A stretch of DNA of 64,000 nt from Sphingomonas sp. CBMAI 2297 (GCF_029870595.1 NZ_JAPDIR010000002.1:310001-374000); one strand, 5' to 3'; counted from the first letter of the stretch, positions 27,143-35,917 are shown. Notes: generated by a model from the sequence alone, not told the origin. Made by a program: numbers and translations.

Positions 27143-29893
27143 ATGCAGCGACGCCTTGCTTACGCCACGCTTCTTCTCCTGACGTCCCAACTCGTCTCTC
27201 CGGCCGCGCTCGCCCAGACGACGGGGCAAGCCGCGCCTGCTCCGTCCGCCGCCGATGCGCAGGAAGAGCAGAAGACCCCCGAGGTCTCCGCGCCGGGCGT
27301 GGACATGGACCTGACCGACATCGTCGTGGTCGGCCGCCATATCCCGAACGTCGTGCGCGCCACACCGCAAGTGGTGTCGGTGCTGTCGAGCGAGGACATC
27401 GCCCGCACGGGCGAGGGCGACATCGCCGGCGCGCTGACCCGCGTCACCGGCCTCAGCGTCGTGGGCGGCGGCTTCGTCTATGTCCGTGGTCTCGGCGATC
27501 GCTATTCCTCGTCGCTGCTCAACGGGTCGCCCCTGCCGAGCCCCGAGCCGCTGCGCCGCTCGGTGCCGCTCGACATCTTCCCGACCTCGATCGTCGGGTC
27601 GGCGCTCGTCCAGAAGACCTATTCGGTCAACTATCCGGGCGAATTCGGCGGCGGCGTCATCAACCTCACCACCAAGGCGATTCCCGACAAGGACTTCGTG
27701 ACGATCGGCGGGTCGATCTCGGCCGATACGGCGACGACGAGCGAACTTGGCTATACCTATTTCGGCAGCAAGACCGACTGGCTCGGCTTCGACAAGGGTA
27801 CGCGCAGCGTGCCCGATTTCATCCGCAATGCGCCGGCCGGCTCGGGCCTGATCCCCGCCGGGCAGGTGCTGCAGCTTTCCAACGCCTCGACCACGCTGCT
27901 CCAGCGCAACGATCATCTTCCGGCCAACTGGTCGGGAGAGATCAGCACGGGCATGGCGTTCGACCTGGGTTCGGACCGGCTCGGCCTGATCACCTCGGTC
28001 GGCTACAGCAATACCTTCCGGACCCGCTCGATCCGCCAGCAGGACAGCGTCACCGAGAATGGCGCGATCCGGAACGACTTCCACACGCTGCTCACCGACA
28101 ACCGCATCGTCGGCAACGCGCTGCTCGGCCTCGGCTACTCGTTCGGCGAGAGCACGATCCGCTGGACCAACGTCTATATCCGCGACGTGCTCAAGCAGGG
28201 GCGCGGCTCGGCGGCGGTGGTCTACAACAATGCCAGCGGGCTGCGCTTCCAGCAGAACACCAACTGGTTCGAGCGCCAGCTGTTCGAGAGCCAGCTGGTC
28301 GGCGAGTTCCGCTTCTCGCCCGCGCTGCGGCTCGACCTGCGCGGCGCCTATGCCAATTCGAAGCGCAACGCGCCCTATGAGCGCCAGTTCGACTATCTCT
28401 GCTCGCCGACCACCACGACCGGCGTGCCGGCCAATTATGACGGCGGCAACGGCGTCGGCGGCTTCCAGTGCAACGGCGTGTACCAGGTCACCCAGCGCTT
28501 CTCGCCCTTCGCCTCGATCATCTTCTCGGACCTGAACGAGAATCTTTGGACGGGCCAGGCGGACCTGGTCTACAAGCTCAATCCGATCCCGCTCACGCTG
28601 TCGGCCGGCTATTATTATTCGGATACCGATCGCTTCTCGCGGCGCCTGCAGTTCAACTACCAGACCAGCGCCGGTGGCGGCACCGCGCCGGGTTATCCGT
28701 ACAATCTGCTGCGTCCGGATTATCTGCTCAGCCCCGATGTGGTGAACAATGCCTGCCCGCAGGTCGGCCGCGGCGCCTGCACCATCGAGATGCAGTTCAA
28801 CACGCCGCTCGGCGCCTATGCCTATGATGCGAAGCTGCGCATCAACGCCGGCTATTTCCAGGCCGAGACCGAGGCGCTGGACGGGCTGCGGGCAGTGGCG
28901 GGCGTCCGCTACGAAAAGGCCGAGCAGAGCGTCACCCCGGTGGGCACCACCGGCACGCGCCTGAAGAACGACTATTTCCTGCCGGCGATCACGGTCACCT
29001 GGAACTTCGCGGAGAACATGCAGCTGCGCAACAGCTTCTCGAAGACCGTCTCGCGCCCGCAGTTCCGCGAGCTGGCGCCGCAGCAGTTCCGCGATCCGGA
29101 CTCGGATCGCCTGTTCTTCGGCAATCCGCTGCTGCGCGATTCGGAACTCTACAATCTCGAGACGCGCTTCGAGTGGTTCTTCGCGCGCGACCAGCGCTTC
29201 ACGCTGGCGGGCTTCTACAAGCGGATCAAGAATCCGATCGAGCAGGTGGGCTTCTATACCGGCGCCGACGATCGCCTGCAGACCGGCTTCACCAATCTGC
29301 CCAAGGCGAAGCTCTACGGCGCCGAAGTCGAAGTGCAGAAATATTTCCCGCTCGACACGCTGGGCGGCTTCTTCAGCACCCGCCGCGCGCTGGTGATCGC
29401 GAACTATACCTATACCCATTCGTCGATCACGGCCGACAGCAGCTGCGTGCCCAACGTGCTGAACCAGACGCTGGCGCGCTGCGCCACCGGCTTCGGCCCG
29501 GCCAGCCTGCAGTTCCGCGACGGGGCGCCGCTCACCGGCCAGTCGGACCACCTGGTCAACCTGCAGCTCGGCATCGAGGACACGCAGCGCCTTTCGCAGC
29601 TGACCCTGCTCTTCAACTATGCGAGCGACCGCGTGACCAATCGCGGCCCCTCGAACCTGTCGGGCAACGGGTTCCAGCCCGACATCGTCGAGCGTCCGGG
29701 CATCCGCCTCGACATCGTCGCGCGCCAGGGCTTCGAGCTGGCCGGCGGCAAGTTCGAGCTCAAGCTGGAGGGGCGCAACCTCACCCGCACGCGCTTCGAC
29801 GAGCGGCAGACCTTCCCGAACGGCAATGTCGTGCTGGTGAATCGCTACAATCTGGGCCGGATCTTCTCGCTCGGTCTCAGCACGACCTTCTGA
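27143..29893 (+). CDS. TonB-dependent receptor paired with the upstream lipoprotein
   Basis: Outer-membrane receptor of 916 residues. The signal peptide is cut about residue 24 (ALA), the TonB box is near DIVVVGRH, and the plug has a glycine-rich YVRGLGDRYSSSLLNGSPLPSPEPLRRSV-like segment typical of the large receptors that lack a carboxypeptidase-like domain. The barrel includes FSKTVSRPQFRELAPQQFRDP and YNLETRFEWF and ends in Phe (LSTTF). It follows the lipoprotein gene and is probably in the same transcript, which would make it phosphate-regulated; a phosphorylated or phosphate-containing ligand is a reasonable guess. A strong terminator follows. Confidence 0.93.
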   Translation: MQRRLAYATLLLLTSQLVSPAALAQTTGQAAPAPSAADAQEEQKTPEVSAPGVDMDLTDIVVVGRHIPNVVRATPQVVSVLSSEDIARTGEGDIAGALTRVTGLSVVGGGFVYVRGLGDRYSSSLLNGSPLPSPEPLRRSVPLDIFPTSIVGSALVQKTYSVNYPGEFGGGVINLTTKAIPDKDFVTIGGSISADTATTSELGYTYFGSKTDWLGFDKGTRSVPDFIRNAPAGSGLIPAGQVLQLSNASTTLLQRNDHLPANWSGEISTGMAFDLGSDRLGLITSVGYSNTFRTRSIRQQDSVTENGAIRNDFHTLLTDNRIVGNALLGLGYSFGESTIRWTNVYIRDVLKQGRGSAAVVYNNASGLRFQQNTNWFERQLFESQLVGEFRFSPALRLDLRGAYANSKRNAPYERQFDYLCSPTTTTGVPANYDGGNGVGGFQCNGVYQVTQRFSPFASIIFSDLNENLWTGQADLVYKLNPIPLTLSAGYYYSDTDRFSRRLQFNYQTSAGGGTAPGYPYNLLRPDYLLSPDVVNNACPQVGRGACTIEMQFNTPLGAYAYDAKLRINAGYFQAETEALDGLRAVAGVRYEKAEQSVTPVGTTGTRLKNDYFLPAITVTWNFAENMQLRNSFSKTVSRPQFRELAPQQFRDPDSDRLFFGNPLLRDSELYNLETRFEWFFARDQRFTLAGFYKRIKNPIEQVGFYTGADDRLQTGFTNLPKAKLYGAEVEVQKYFPLDTLGGFFSTRRALVIANYTYTHSSITADSSCVPNVLNQTLARCATGFGPASLQFRDGAPLTGQSDHLVNLQLGIEDTQRLSQLTLLFNYASDRVTNRGPSNLSGNGFQPDIVERPGIRLDIVARQGFELAGGKFELKLEGRNLTRTRFDERQTFPNGNVVLVNRYNLGRIFSLGLSTTF

Positions 29894-29913
29894 TCCGGGG
29901 TCCGGAAACGAAG

Positions 29914-29943
29914 CGGCCGGCCGGGTGCGAACCCGGCCGGCCG
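29914..29943 (+). terminator. Strong hairpin after TonB receptor
   Basis: A perfect 13-bp stem (29914-29926 with 29931-29943) closes GCGA, 21 bases past the stop; the T-content afterwards is low. Confidence 0.7.
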
Positions 29944-29946
29944 TTC

Positions 29947-30058
29947 CGCTTTCCGCGCTCCGCTTTCCGCGCTCCGCTTTCCGCGCTCCGCTTTCCGCGC
30001 TCCGCTTTCCGCGCTCCGCTTTCCGCGCTCCGCTTTCCGCGCTCCGCTTTCCGCGCTC
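29947..30058. repeat. Minisatellite: eight perfect copies of a 14-bp unit
   Basis: The unit CGCTTTCCGCGCTC is repeated eight times without a mismatch directly after the terminator hairpin and 26 bases before the convergent dioxygenase stop codon. Because 14 is not a multiple of three it is unlikely to be coding. Perfect identity suggests recent slippage and probable copy-number variation between strains. Confidence 0.95.
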
Positions 30059-30084
30059 CCGCTGCGTCGCGCGGCCCGCGCGCT

Positions 30085-30756
30085 TCACCAGCCCCAGGGG
30101 CGCTCGCGATACCATTGGGTGACGACATATTTCAGTCCCGCCCGCACCTTCATCGCGTGATGGATGGTGGAGGGATTGGGGGAGCCGTCCGGGCGCAGAT
30201 TGTTCCAGGCGACCACCTTGCCGGTTTCGGGCTGGATGATCTTGTCGACCGCCTTGAACCGCGTCGCGCCGCCCGCCTCAACCTCGTTGAGATAGAGCAT
30301 CACTGTCCAGGTCCGCTGGCCCGCGACCGCGCAATATTTCTCGAAGTCCTGGCCCTGCGGCTCGAAATAGTCGGTGTGCGCCTTGAATTCCTGGCCGATA
30401 TCGTAGCGCTGGCCCTGCATCGGCTCGCCATGGGTGGGGTCGAGCCCGGTGAACGCCGTCATCCGCCGCTTGAGCTCCATCACCACCGGATCGTTCGTAT
30501 TGAAGTCACAGGTCTCGCTGGTGCGGAAGGCATAGTCGTCATTGGCGTCGGCAATGGTCGAGGGGCGCCGCTCCGCGTCGATCTTGATCCTGAGGAGCTG
30601 GCAGAGCTCCGGCTCGAGGAAATTCTTGGCGATGAACATCGCGATCTTGGGATGGGGCACGCGCTGCACCCCCGGCCAGTGCATCATATGATCGACGACC
30701 GGTTCGGACGGATGGCCCGAGCCGAGGTTGCGGAGAGGGGAGGCGAGATCCTGCAT
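30085..30756 (-). CDS. 2-oxoglutarate/Fe(II) dioxygenase, prolyl 4-hydroxylase-like
   Basis: A 223-residue dioxygenase with the P4H-alpha catalytic fold: Fe ligands HTD (in FKAHTDYF) and the distal His in TIHHAMKV, and the 2-oxoglutarate-binding Lys in AGLKYVVTQWY. The segments RTSETCDF, YDIGQEFKAH and MLYLNEVEAGGATRF are characteristic of bacterial prolyl hydroxylases. It probably hydroxylates a protein or peptide residue; the nearby Thr-Pro-rich lipoprotein is an interesting possible target, but that is speculation. The ATG at 30756 is chosen for lack of conserved residues upstream; the ribosome-binding site is weak. Confidence 0.9.
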   Translation of the reverse strand: MQDLASPLRNLGSGHPSEPVVDHMMHWPGVQRVPHPKIAMFIAKNFLEPELCQLLRIKIDAERRPSTIADANDDYAFRTSETCDFNTNDPVVMELKRRMTAFTGLDPTHGEPMQGQRYDIGQEFKAHTDYFEPQGQDFEKYCAVAGQRTWTVMLYLNEVEAGGATRFKAVDKIIQPETGKVVAWNNLRPDGSPNPSTIHHAMKVRAGLKYVVTQWYRERPWGW

Positions 30757-30926
30757 CGCGGCTTTCTGCCAAAAGCCATGCCGTGACGCCAGTATCCCGC
30801 CATATCGTCCGGGTCGTGGCGCCGGCCTTGCGTCGCAGCGCGGGCATGACGCAAAATGGTCACAAAAACGCAAGCATCGCGTCACATGACATGCCTAGCG
30901 CAGGATGCTCCGCAAAGGGGGCCCCT

Positions 30927-32024
30927 ATGGAGATGGAAACCAAAGCGCCGGCGCCGGTGGCGGACCCGCCCCAGCCGCCGCACTCTCCGGGTTCCGGCGG
31001 CGAGTCTCCGGTGGGCGCGCTGATCGCCGAGGGGCTGCGCCGCCGCGCCTCGCATATCCATGTCGAGATCGGCCCCGCCGGTGCCATGGTGCGGATGCGC
31101 ATCGCGGGCCAGCTCACGGAGCCGCGCCATCATCACGCCGATCCCGTGCTCGCCGCTAATTTCCGTGGCCTGCCGGGAGCATCGGTGCTCGTGCAGGGAG
31201 AGACGGAGCGCATCGTGTTGCGCCTGGACGGTGGCGAGCGGCGCGAGCAGGCGCTCGAAGCGATCGGGATGAGCCGCGCGCTCGTCGACGCGTTGCTGCC
31301 GGCGCTGCGCGGGGGTGGGCTGATGCTCGTCGCCGGTCCGGCGGGATCCGGCCGCAGCACCACCATGGCGACGCTGCTCCGGCATTTCGCGGGCTCGACT
31401 CGCCATATCGCGACGATCGGCGCCTTGCCCGTCGAGGGCGCGACGCGCATCGAGGGGTGCGCCGGCGCGGCCGCAGTCCACGCCGCGCTGGAGCAGGATC
31501 CGGACGTGATCGCGCTCGACGGCCTGGATGGGCGGGAGGCGGCCGCCGCCGCGGCGGAAGCGGCGGAGAGCGGGCATCTCGTCCTCGCCGCGATCGATGC
31601 GCCGGATGCCGTCTCGGCGATTCGCCGGATGCGCGACTGGCGGGTCGAGCCGTTCCGCCTCGCGTCCACCATTGCCGCCGTGCTTGCCCAGCGCCTTGTC
31701 CAGCGGCTCTGCCCGGAGTGCCGCCGTCCGGTGCAGGCCCAGGGGTCGGTCTCGGCGCTGCTCGGCTTCGATTCGGGGACGATCGTCTTCGCGCCGACGG
31801 GGTGCGAGAGCTGCAACGGCACGGGTTTTGCCGGCGAGACCGGCGTGTTCGAGGCGATCGTCGCGGATGGTGCGATCCGCCGGCTGATCAACGACGGCGG
31901 CGACGAGGCAATTCTCGCCCGCCACGCCTTCCTCCGTGCGCCCAATCTGGGATCGGCCGCGCGGGCGCTGGTGCGCGAGGGGCTGACTACGCCGGAAGAG
32001 GCCGTGCGAATTTCACGCGGATAA
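30927..32024 (+). CDS. GspE/PilB-family ATPase with degraded catalytic motifs
   Basis: Secretion-type ATPase relative of 365 residues. ASHIHVEI (41-48) corresponds to ASDIHIEP, Walker A GPAGSGRST is intact (137-145), and the C4 zinc element (Cys262, Cys265, Cys293, Cys296) with GFAGETGVFE is typical of GspE. However, DPDVIALDGLDG replaces DPDxxxxGEIRD, so the catalytic Glu is lost, and LAAIDAPDA replaces LSTLHTNDA, losing the His-box. The N-terminal domain is short compared with GspE (about 500 residues). No other secretion gene is adjacent. It may be a regulatory pseudo-ATPase or a surviving part of a type II secretion locus. ATG follows AAAGGGGG. Confidence 0.8.
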   Translation: MEMETKAPAPVADPPQPPHSPGSGGESPVGALIAEGLRRRASHIHVEIGPAGAMVRMRIAGQLTEPRHHHADPVLAANFRGLPGASVLVQGETERIVLRLDGGERREQALEAIGMSRALVDALLPALRGGGLMLVAGPAGSGRSTTMATLLRHFAGSTRHIATIGALPVEGATRIEGCAGAAAVHAALEQDPDVIALDGLDGREAAAAAAEAAESGHLVLAAIDAPDAVSAIRRMRDWRVEPFRLASTIAAVLAQRLVQRLCPECRRPVQAQGSVSALLGFDSGTIVFAPTGCESCNGTGFAGETGVFEAIVADGAIRRLINDGGDEAILARHAFLRAPNLGSAARALVREGLTTPEEAVRISRG

Positions 32025-32080
32025 TTGCCCGCAATTATCTTGCGCTTCGCATCGGCCCCGGCTAAGCGCGCCTTCTTCAC

Positions 32081-32158
32081 GGCGGTTGTAGCTCAGTTGG
32101 TTAGAGCATCGGTTTGTGGTACCGAGGGTCGCGGGTTCAAGTCCCGTCATCCGCCCCA
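32081..32158 (+). tRNA. tRNA-His (anticodon GTG)
   Basis: A 78-base cloverleaf with the extra 5' G of tRNA-His: GGCGGTTG pairs with CATCCGCC (one T-T mismatch), D-arm GCTC/GAGC, anticodon stem TCGGT/ACCGA with loop TTGTGGT (anticodon GTG), T-loop TTCAAGT, CCA encoded. Confidence 0.95.
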
Positions 32159-32222
32159 TTTCTTCCCCTAGTGACCGCGCGCGGCACATAGACGTGCGGC
32201 ACCTTCCGCAGGAATGTAGCGC

Positions 32223-33275
32223 GTGATCACCGACTGGGGTTTCCCCGATTTCGACGACCATGAGGGCGTCCACCTGTTCAGCGACCGCGAGTCGGGGCTG
32301 AGCGCAATCATCGCAGTCCATTCGACCAAGCTCGGCCCGGCGGCCGGCGGGGTGCGTTTCTGGCACTATGCCGATACTCGCGCCGCGATCACCGACGCGC
32401 TGCGCCTGTCGCGCGGCATGAGCTACAAGAATGCGATGGCCAATCTGCCGCTCGGCGGCGGCAAGGGCGTGATCCTGGCGAGCGAGCCGGGTGCGACCGT
32501 CACTACCGCGCAGCTGGAAGCGTTCGGCCGCGCGGTCGAATCGCTGGGTGGCCGCTACGTCACTGCCGAGGATGTCGGCATGTCCGAAGCGCGGATGAAG
32601 GTGGTCGCGACCCAGACGCGCCATGTCTCCGGCCTGCCGGTGGCCGAGGGCGGGGCGGGGGGCGATCCCGGCCCGATCACCGCGCGCGGCGTCTATCTGG
32701 GCGTGAAGGCGGCGGCGAAGCGTGGCCTGGGTGCCGATTCGATGGCTGGCGTGCGGGTGGCGATCCAGGGCGTCGGCTCGGTGGGCGGCGGCGTTGCCCG
32801 GCTGCTCGCCGCGGACGGCGCGAGGCTGACCCTGGCCGACGTCAATGCGGAGCGCGCCAAGGCGCTGGCGGCGGAGCTCGGCGGCGAAGCGATCGACGCG
32901 GCGGACATCCTCGGCATCGAGACCGACATTCTCAGCCCCAATGCGCTGGGCGCGATCTTCACCGAACAGACGATCGCGGCGCTCAGGACGACCGTGGTGG
33001 CCGGCGGCGCGAACAACCAGCTCGCCACCCGGGCGGACGGCCAGCGCCTCCATGATCGCGGGATCCTCTATGCTCCCGATTATGTGATCAACGCGGGCGG
33101 GATCATCAATGTCGGCCTGGAATATCTGGGCCAGGGCAACATGGCCGAAGTGATGGCGCGCGTGGAGAAGATCCCCGAGCGCCTGATCGAAGTTTGGGAC
33201 GAGAGCGCCCGTACCGGCGATCCGCAGAGCGAAGTCGCCGATCGTATCGCCCAGCGGCTGATCGGGCGGGGCTGA
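32223..33275 (+). CDS. Leucine/phenylalanine dehydrogenase-family amino acid dehydrogenase
   Basis: NAD-dependent oxidative deaminase of 350 residues. The two catalytic lysines of leucine dehydrogenase are in place: Lys69 in SYKNAMANLPL and Lys81 in GGGKGVI. The Rossmann domain has QGVGSVGGGVARLL and the C-terminal LSPNALGAIF and GGANNQL segments. The preferred substrate is probably a branched-chain or aromatic amino acid, used in degradation. The GTG start at 32223 lies in a moderate context and sits 64 bases after tRNA-His. It appears monocistronic and is followed by a repeat-rich gap. Confidence 0.92.
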   Translation: MITDWGFPDFDDHEGVHLFSDRESGLSAIIAVHSTKLGPAAGGVRFWHYADTRAAITDALRLSRGMSYKNAMANLPLGGGKGVILASEPGATVTTAQLEAFGRAVESLGGRYVTAEDVGMSEARMKVVATQTRHVSGLPVAEGGAGGDPGPITARGVYLGVKAAAKRGLGADSMAGVRVAIQGVGSVGGGVARLLAADGARLTLADVNAERAKALAAELGGEAIDAADILGIETDILSPNALGAIFTEQTIAALRTTVVAGGANNQLATRADGQRLHDRGILYAPDYVINAGGIINVGLEYLGQGNMAEVMARVEKIPERLIEVWDESARTGDPQSEVADRIAQRLIGRG

Positions 33276-33749
33276 ACCTGTCGGGCAAGGGCTAGGCCGG
33301 ATCGACATTTAGCGGGAAGTTTCCCGTTCCCCGGCCAAGGCCGGGGAGCGGCTTTTCCTCCATCGGCAAGACGCGCTCGATACAGATCCCAAATGTCGAT
33401 CCGCCCCAGGGATCATCGGTTCCCCGGCAAAAGCCGGGGGCCGTCCCCGGAGTATCGCGCGCGAGATTTGCCCGCCCGCCGCGCCGGCGCGGACCTTTTC
33501 GGAGGCCCGTTTCGAAGGCGCGCGCTTCCCTCTGCATTTCCGATCCGCACGAGCGTCCGGGCCTGCCGCGCGATCCGCGCGGGAGATGGTCGCGTGGCGC
33601 CTCCCGAAGACTCGCGCGATCGGCCCAGGGATCCGTGGATCGATGCGGACGCCAGCGAAATATTGGATCAGATTGGATGCTTGCATAATGTCTTGCATGT
33701 TATTCTGTAGATAATAGCAAATTGCCTGATTGACGTTGCCGGGGACCGG
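33276..33749. repeat. Gene-free gap with GGATCGACATT element (copy 2) and REP hairpins
   Basis: This 474-base gap holds a perfect 12-bp inverted repeat, GGATCGACATTT (33299-33310) and AAATGTCGATCC (33391-33402), enclosing a CCCCGGCC/GGCCGGGG hairpin (33329-33346), then a similar CCCCGGC-AAAA-GCCGGGG hairpin (33423-33440). The last 100 bases become AT-rich and probably contain the AraC gene promoter. I see no gene. Confidence 0.65.
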
Positions 33750-34832
33750 ATGAATTCTACAGATTCATGCCCCGATATATCTCAGGATTGCGCAAGAACA
33801 TTCAGTCACGCTGATTACATGTCGGCGGCCATGATTCAAAGCGCCGAGGATTCATGGAAGAACTTCGTTCGCCCGCTGCTGGACGTGAAACGGATGCCAT
33901 GCGCTCTGGAATGTAAATTCCGTGCCCATGCAATGGTTTACAATCTGATCGGTGCGTTACTTATAGTGACTGACAGCGGTCGTGCGCGATATGCCAGGTC
34001 ATCTATAAAGATCCAGGCAGATGATCTGGATCACTATATTTTGTATATGCCGAAATCGGGAGGGGCAACGTTCATTGCGTCCGAGGTGGCATATCGATTG
34101 CGCCGTCTCGATATCGCGATCGCGGATCTGGCGACGCCGTTCGATGTCTCGGTGGGGGCGGGGCGCGGGATCAGCCTGATCCTGCCGCGCGCGCGTCTGG
34201 CGCCGCTGATCGAGGATGCCGAGGGTCTGCACGGCCGCTATCTCCGCAGGGATACGCCGGCCGGCGCCTTGCTCGGGCGGCATCTGCTCGCCTTGGCGCG
34301 CCATGCTTCCGCCATGCCTGTCGGGGATGTGCTTGGACATGCCGAGGCGGCCGCGCACCTTGCCGCCGCCTGCCTGGCCGCGGGCGGTGCGCGCATGTCC
34401 GCCGCCTCCGCCAGCGGCGCGCCTGGCGGCATTGTCGGGCGGCAGGCCCGCAATCATATCGAGGCCAATCTCCACGATCCGCGCCTGAGCCCTGCCACCC
34501 TGGCCGAAGCCTTCCATCTCTCGCGCAGCCAGCTCTACCGGCTGTTCGAGCGCCAGGGCGGCGTCCATCGGTACATCCGGGGGCGGCGGCTTCGTCGCGC
34601 GCTCGAGCTGGTCAGCCGGCGCGAAGCGTCCCCGCGCCGGATCAGCGACATCGCCTATTCGCTGGGCTTTACCGACGAGGCGCATTTCAGCCGCATCTTC
34701 CGCGAAAGATTCGGGCTGTCGCCGCGCGCCGCGCGTGCGGCGGCGCGCAGGGGGGAGGCGCATTGGCTGATGCAATCGACGGGCGGCGGGAACCTGCTCG
34801 ACCAATGGCTTCGCGAGCTGACGCTTGCGTGA
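33750..34832 (+). CDS. AraC-family transcriptional regulator
   Basis: A 360-residue activator type. The N-terminal 200 residues resemble the sensing domain of FeaR/NphR-like AraC proteins, including DDLDHYILYMPKSGG. The C-terminal 100 residues hold two helix-turn-helix motifs: LSPATLAEAFHLSRSQLYRLFERQG and RRISDIAYSLGFTDEAHFSRIFRERFGLSPR. The first 330 bases are much richer in A and T than the rest of the gene and its surroundings, hinting at transfer or recombination. The next gene on the same strand encodes an unrecognised protein and is a candidate target. Confidence 0.9.
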   Translation: MNSTDSCPDISQDCARTFSHADYMSAAMIQSAEDSWKNFVRPLLDVKRMPCALECKFRAHAMVYNLIGALLIVTDSGRARYARSSIKIQADDLDHYILYMPKSGGATFIASEVAYRLRRLDIAIADLATPFDVSVGAGRGISLILPRARLAPLIEDAEGLHGRYLRRDTPAGALLGRHLLALARHASAMPVGDVLGHAEAAAHLAAACLAAGGARMSAASASGAPGGIVGRQARNHIEANLHDPRLSPATLAEAFHLSRSQLYRLFERQGGVHRYIRGRRLRRALELVSRREASPRRISDIAYSLGFTDEAHFSRIFRERFGLSPRAARAAARRGEAHWLMQSTGGGNLLDQWLRELTLA

Positions 34833-34910
34833 TGCGCGCCCTTCTCCTGGAACGCATCGACAAGTTTCTGGGACGCCCGCCATGGGACAGCGTTTCCGGG
34901 GAATGCAAAT

Positions 34911-34947
34911 ATACCCTCGGAACGTTCATGTATTCATCCAAGGGTAT
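34911..34947. promoter_or_regulatory. Inverted repeat upstream of the 35012 gene
   Basis: ATACCCT (34911-34917) and AGGGTAT (34941-34947) are perfect inverted halves 23 bases apart, in AT-rich DNA about 65-100 bases before the start of the unknown gene. It could be a regulator site, for example for the AraC protein encoded upstream. Confidence 0.3.
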
Positions 34948-35011
34948 TGCTCGTTCTCAATAATATATCGGTCGCCGTGTGTTGTTTCTCGATAAATATA
35001 GGAGAATGACT

Positions 35012-35917
35012 ATGGCTAAGCTGCATATCTACAAGAAGATCGGAAAGGTCTGGTCGAAAGTCGCCGACGGAGACGGCGTGGTGGATAAGAACAATCCATT
35101 CGATATTACGATCAAGACCGGCAGCGTGTCCGGGGGCAACACCTATGACGTGCGCCAGGGGCAATCGCCCACCGGCACGCTTTGCGATTGCTCCGGGGTG
35201 CACGGCAAGGTGGCGACCTTCACGGTAAGCGCCGGGAATGCGCTGCTGATGCAGGAGCGCGAAGTTGCCCTGCACAACCTTGCCGGCTTCTATGCGGCGC
35301 TGGAAAGCGTTTCCAAGAACGTCTCGATCATGATCGATCTCGACGACCTCGCCTTCCTGAAGACCAACGACTATGCGCTTTGCTTCGCGAAGAAGGTGGC
35401 TTCGGGTTCGGGCGAGGGCAGCTACAACGTCGTCTGGCAGTCGCTCACGCGCTATCTCGCCCAGACGAGCTTTTCCTGGACCCCGCAATATTCCTTGTTC
35501 GGCACCAACATCTTCGCCGACAACGTCACCGTGACCGCCCAGACCAACCAGCAGACGGTCGGCCTCGGGGAACAGTGCACGCTGGACGAGAATGGCATCC
35601 TGGGACCGGCCAGCACCGGCGGGCCGCCGACGAGCATCACCCTGAACAACGACTATGACACGATCCACCCCGCGCTCAGCCAGATATCGGTGCTCAACGG
35701 GGTCCGCCAGGTGACGCCGCTCTACGTCGCGCCCAAGGCGATCGTCACGGGCGAGGCGCAGCTGACGCCCATCGACACGGTGCTCGTCTGGTTCCAGCAG
35801 AATATCAGCACCTCGACGATGTTCAGCACGGCGCGCTCGCGGGCGGTCGAGATCGACCTGACCAACACCAACAGCGCGACCCGGCTCTACCAGGGCCAGG
35901 CCTGGACGACGCCCTGA
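35012..35917 (+). CDS. Unrecognised 301-residue protein downstream of AraC regulator
   Basis: I do not recognise a characterised family. The protein (from MAKLHIYKKIGKVW) has no signal peptide or membrane helix, is rich in Thr, Ser, Asn and Gln, and has a C-C pair (LCDCSG), a helical-looking segment ALHNLAGFYAALESVSKNVS, and a strand-rich C-terminal half ending SATRLYQGQAWTTP. The composition suggests a beta-rich protein for accumulation, secretion by a non-Sec route, or self-assembly. The start at 35012 has AGGAG seven bases before it; in-frame ATGs at 34979 and 35006 fit less well. AT-rich upstream DNA and the AraC gene suggest a regulated accessory gene. Confidence 0.75.
   Translation: MAKLHIYKKIGKVWSKVADGDGVVDKNNPFDITIKTGSVSGGNTYDVRQGQSPTGTLCDCSGVHGKVATFTVSAGNALLMQEREVALHNLAGFYAALESVSKNVSIMIDLDDLAFLKTNDYALCFAKKVASGSGEGSYNVVWQSLTRYLAQTSFSWTPQYSLFGTNIFADNVTVTAQTNQQTVGLGEQCTLDENGILGPASTGGPPTSITLNNDYDTIHPALSQISVLNGVRQVTPLYVAPKAIVTGEAQLTPIDTVLVWFQQNISTSTMFSTARSRAVEIDLTNTNSATRLYQGQAWTTP

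Noticed and set aside
29947-30058. A CRISPR array
   Set aside because: The repeats are contiguous 14-mers without spacers, and no cas gene is nearby.
27125-30115. A 996-codon open frame on the minus strand
   Set aside because: It lies opposite the complete TonB receptor, is dominated by Arg, Ala and Glu-rich low-complexity sequence, and results from high-GC third-position bias. Its first part translates the 14-bp repeats.
33292-33698. Short open frames on both strands in the gap before the AraC gene
   Set aside because: They overlap inverted repeats and hairpins, lack ribosome-binding sites and have Arg/Pro-rich compositions typical of shadow frames.
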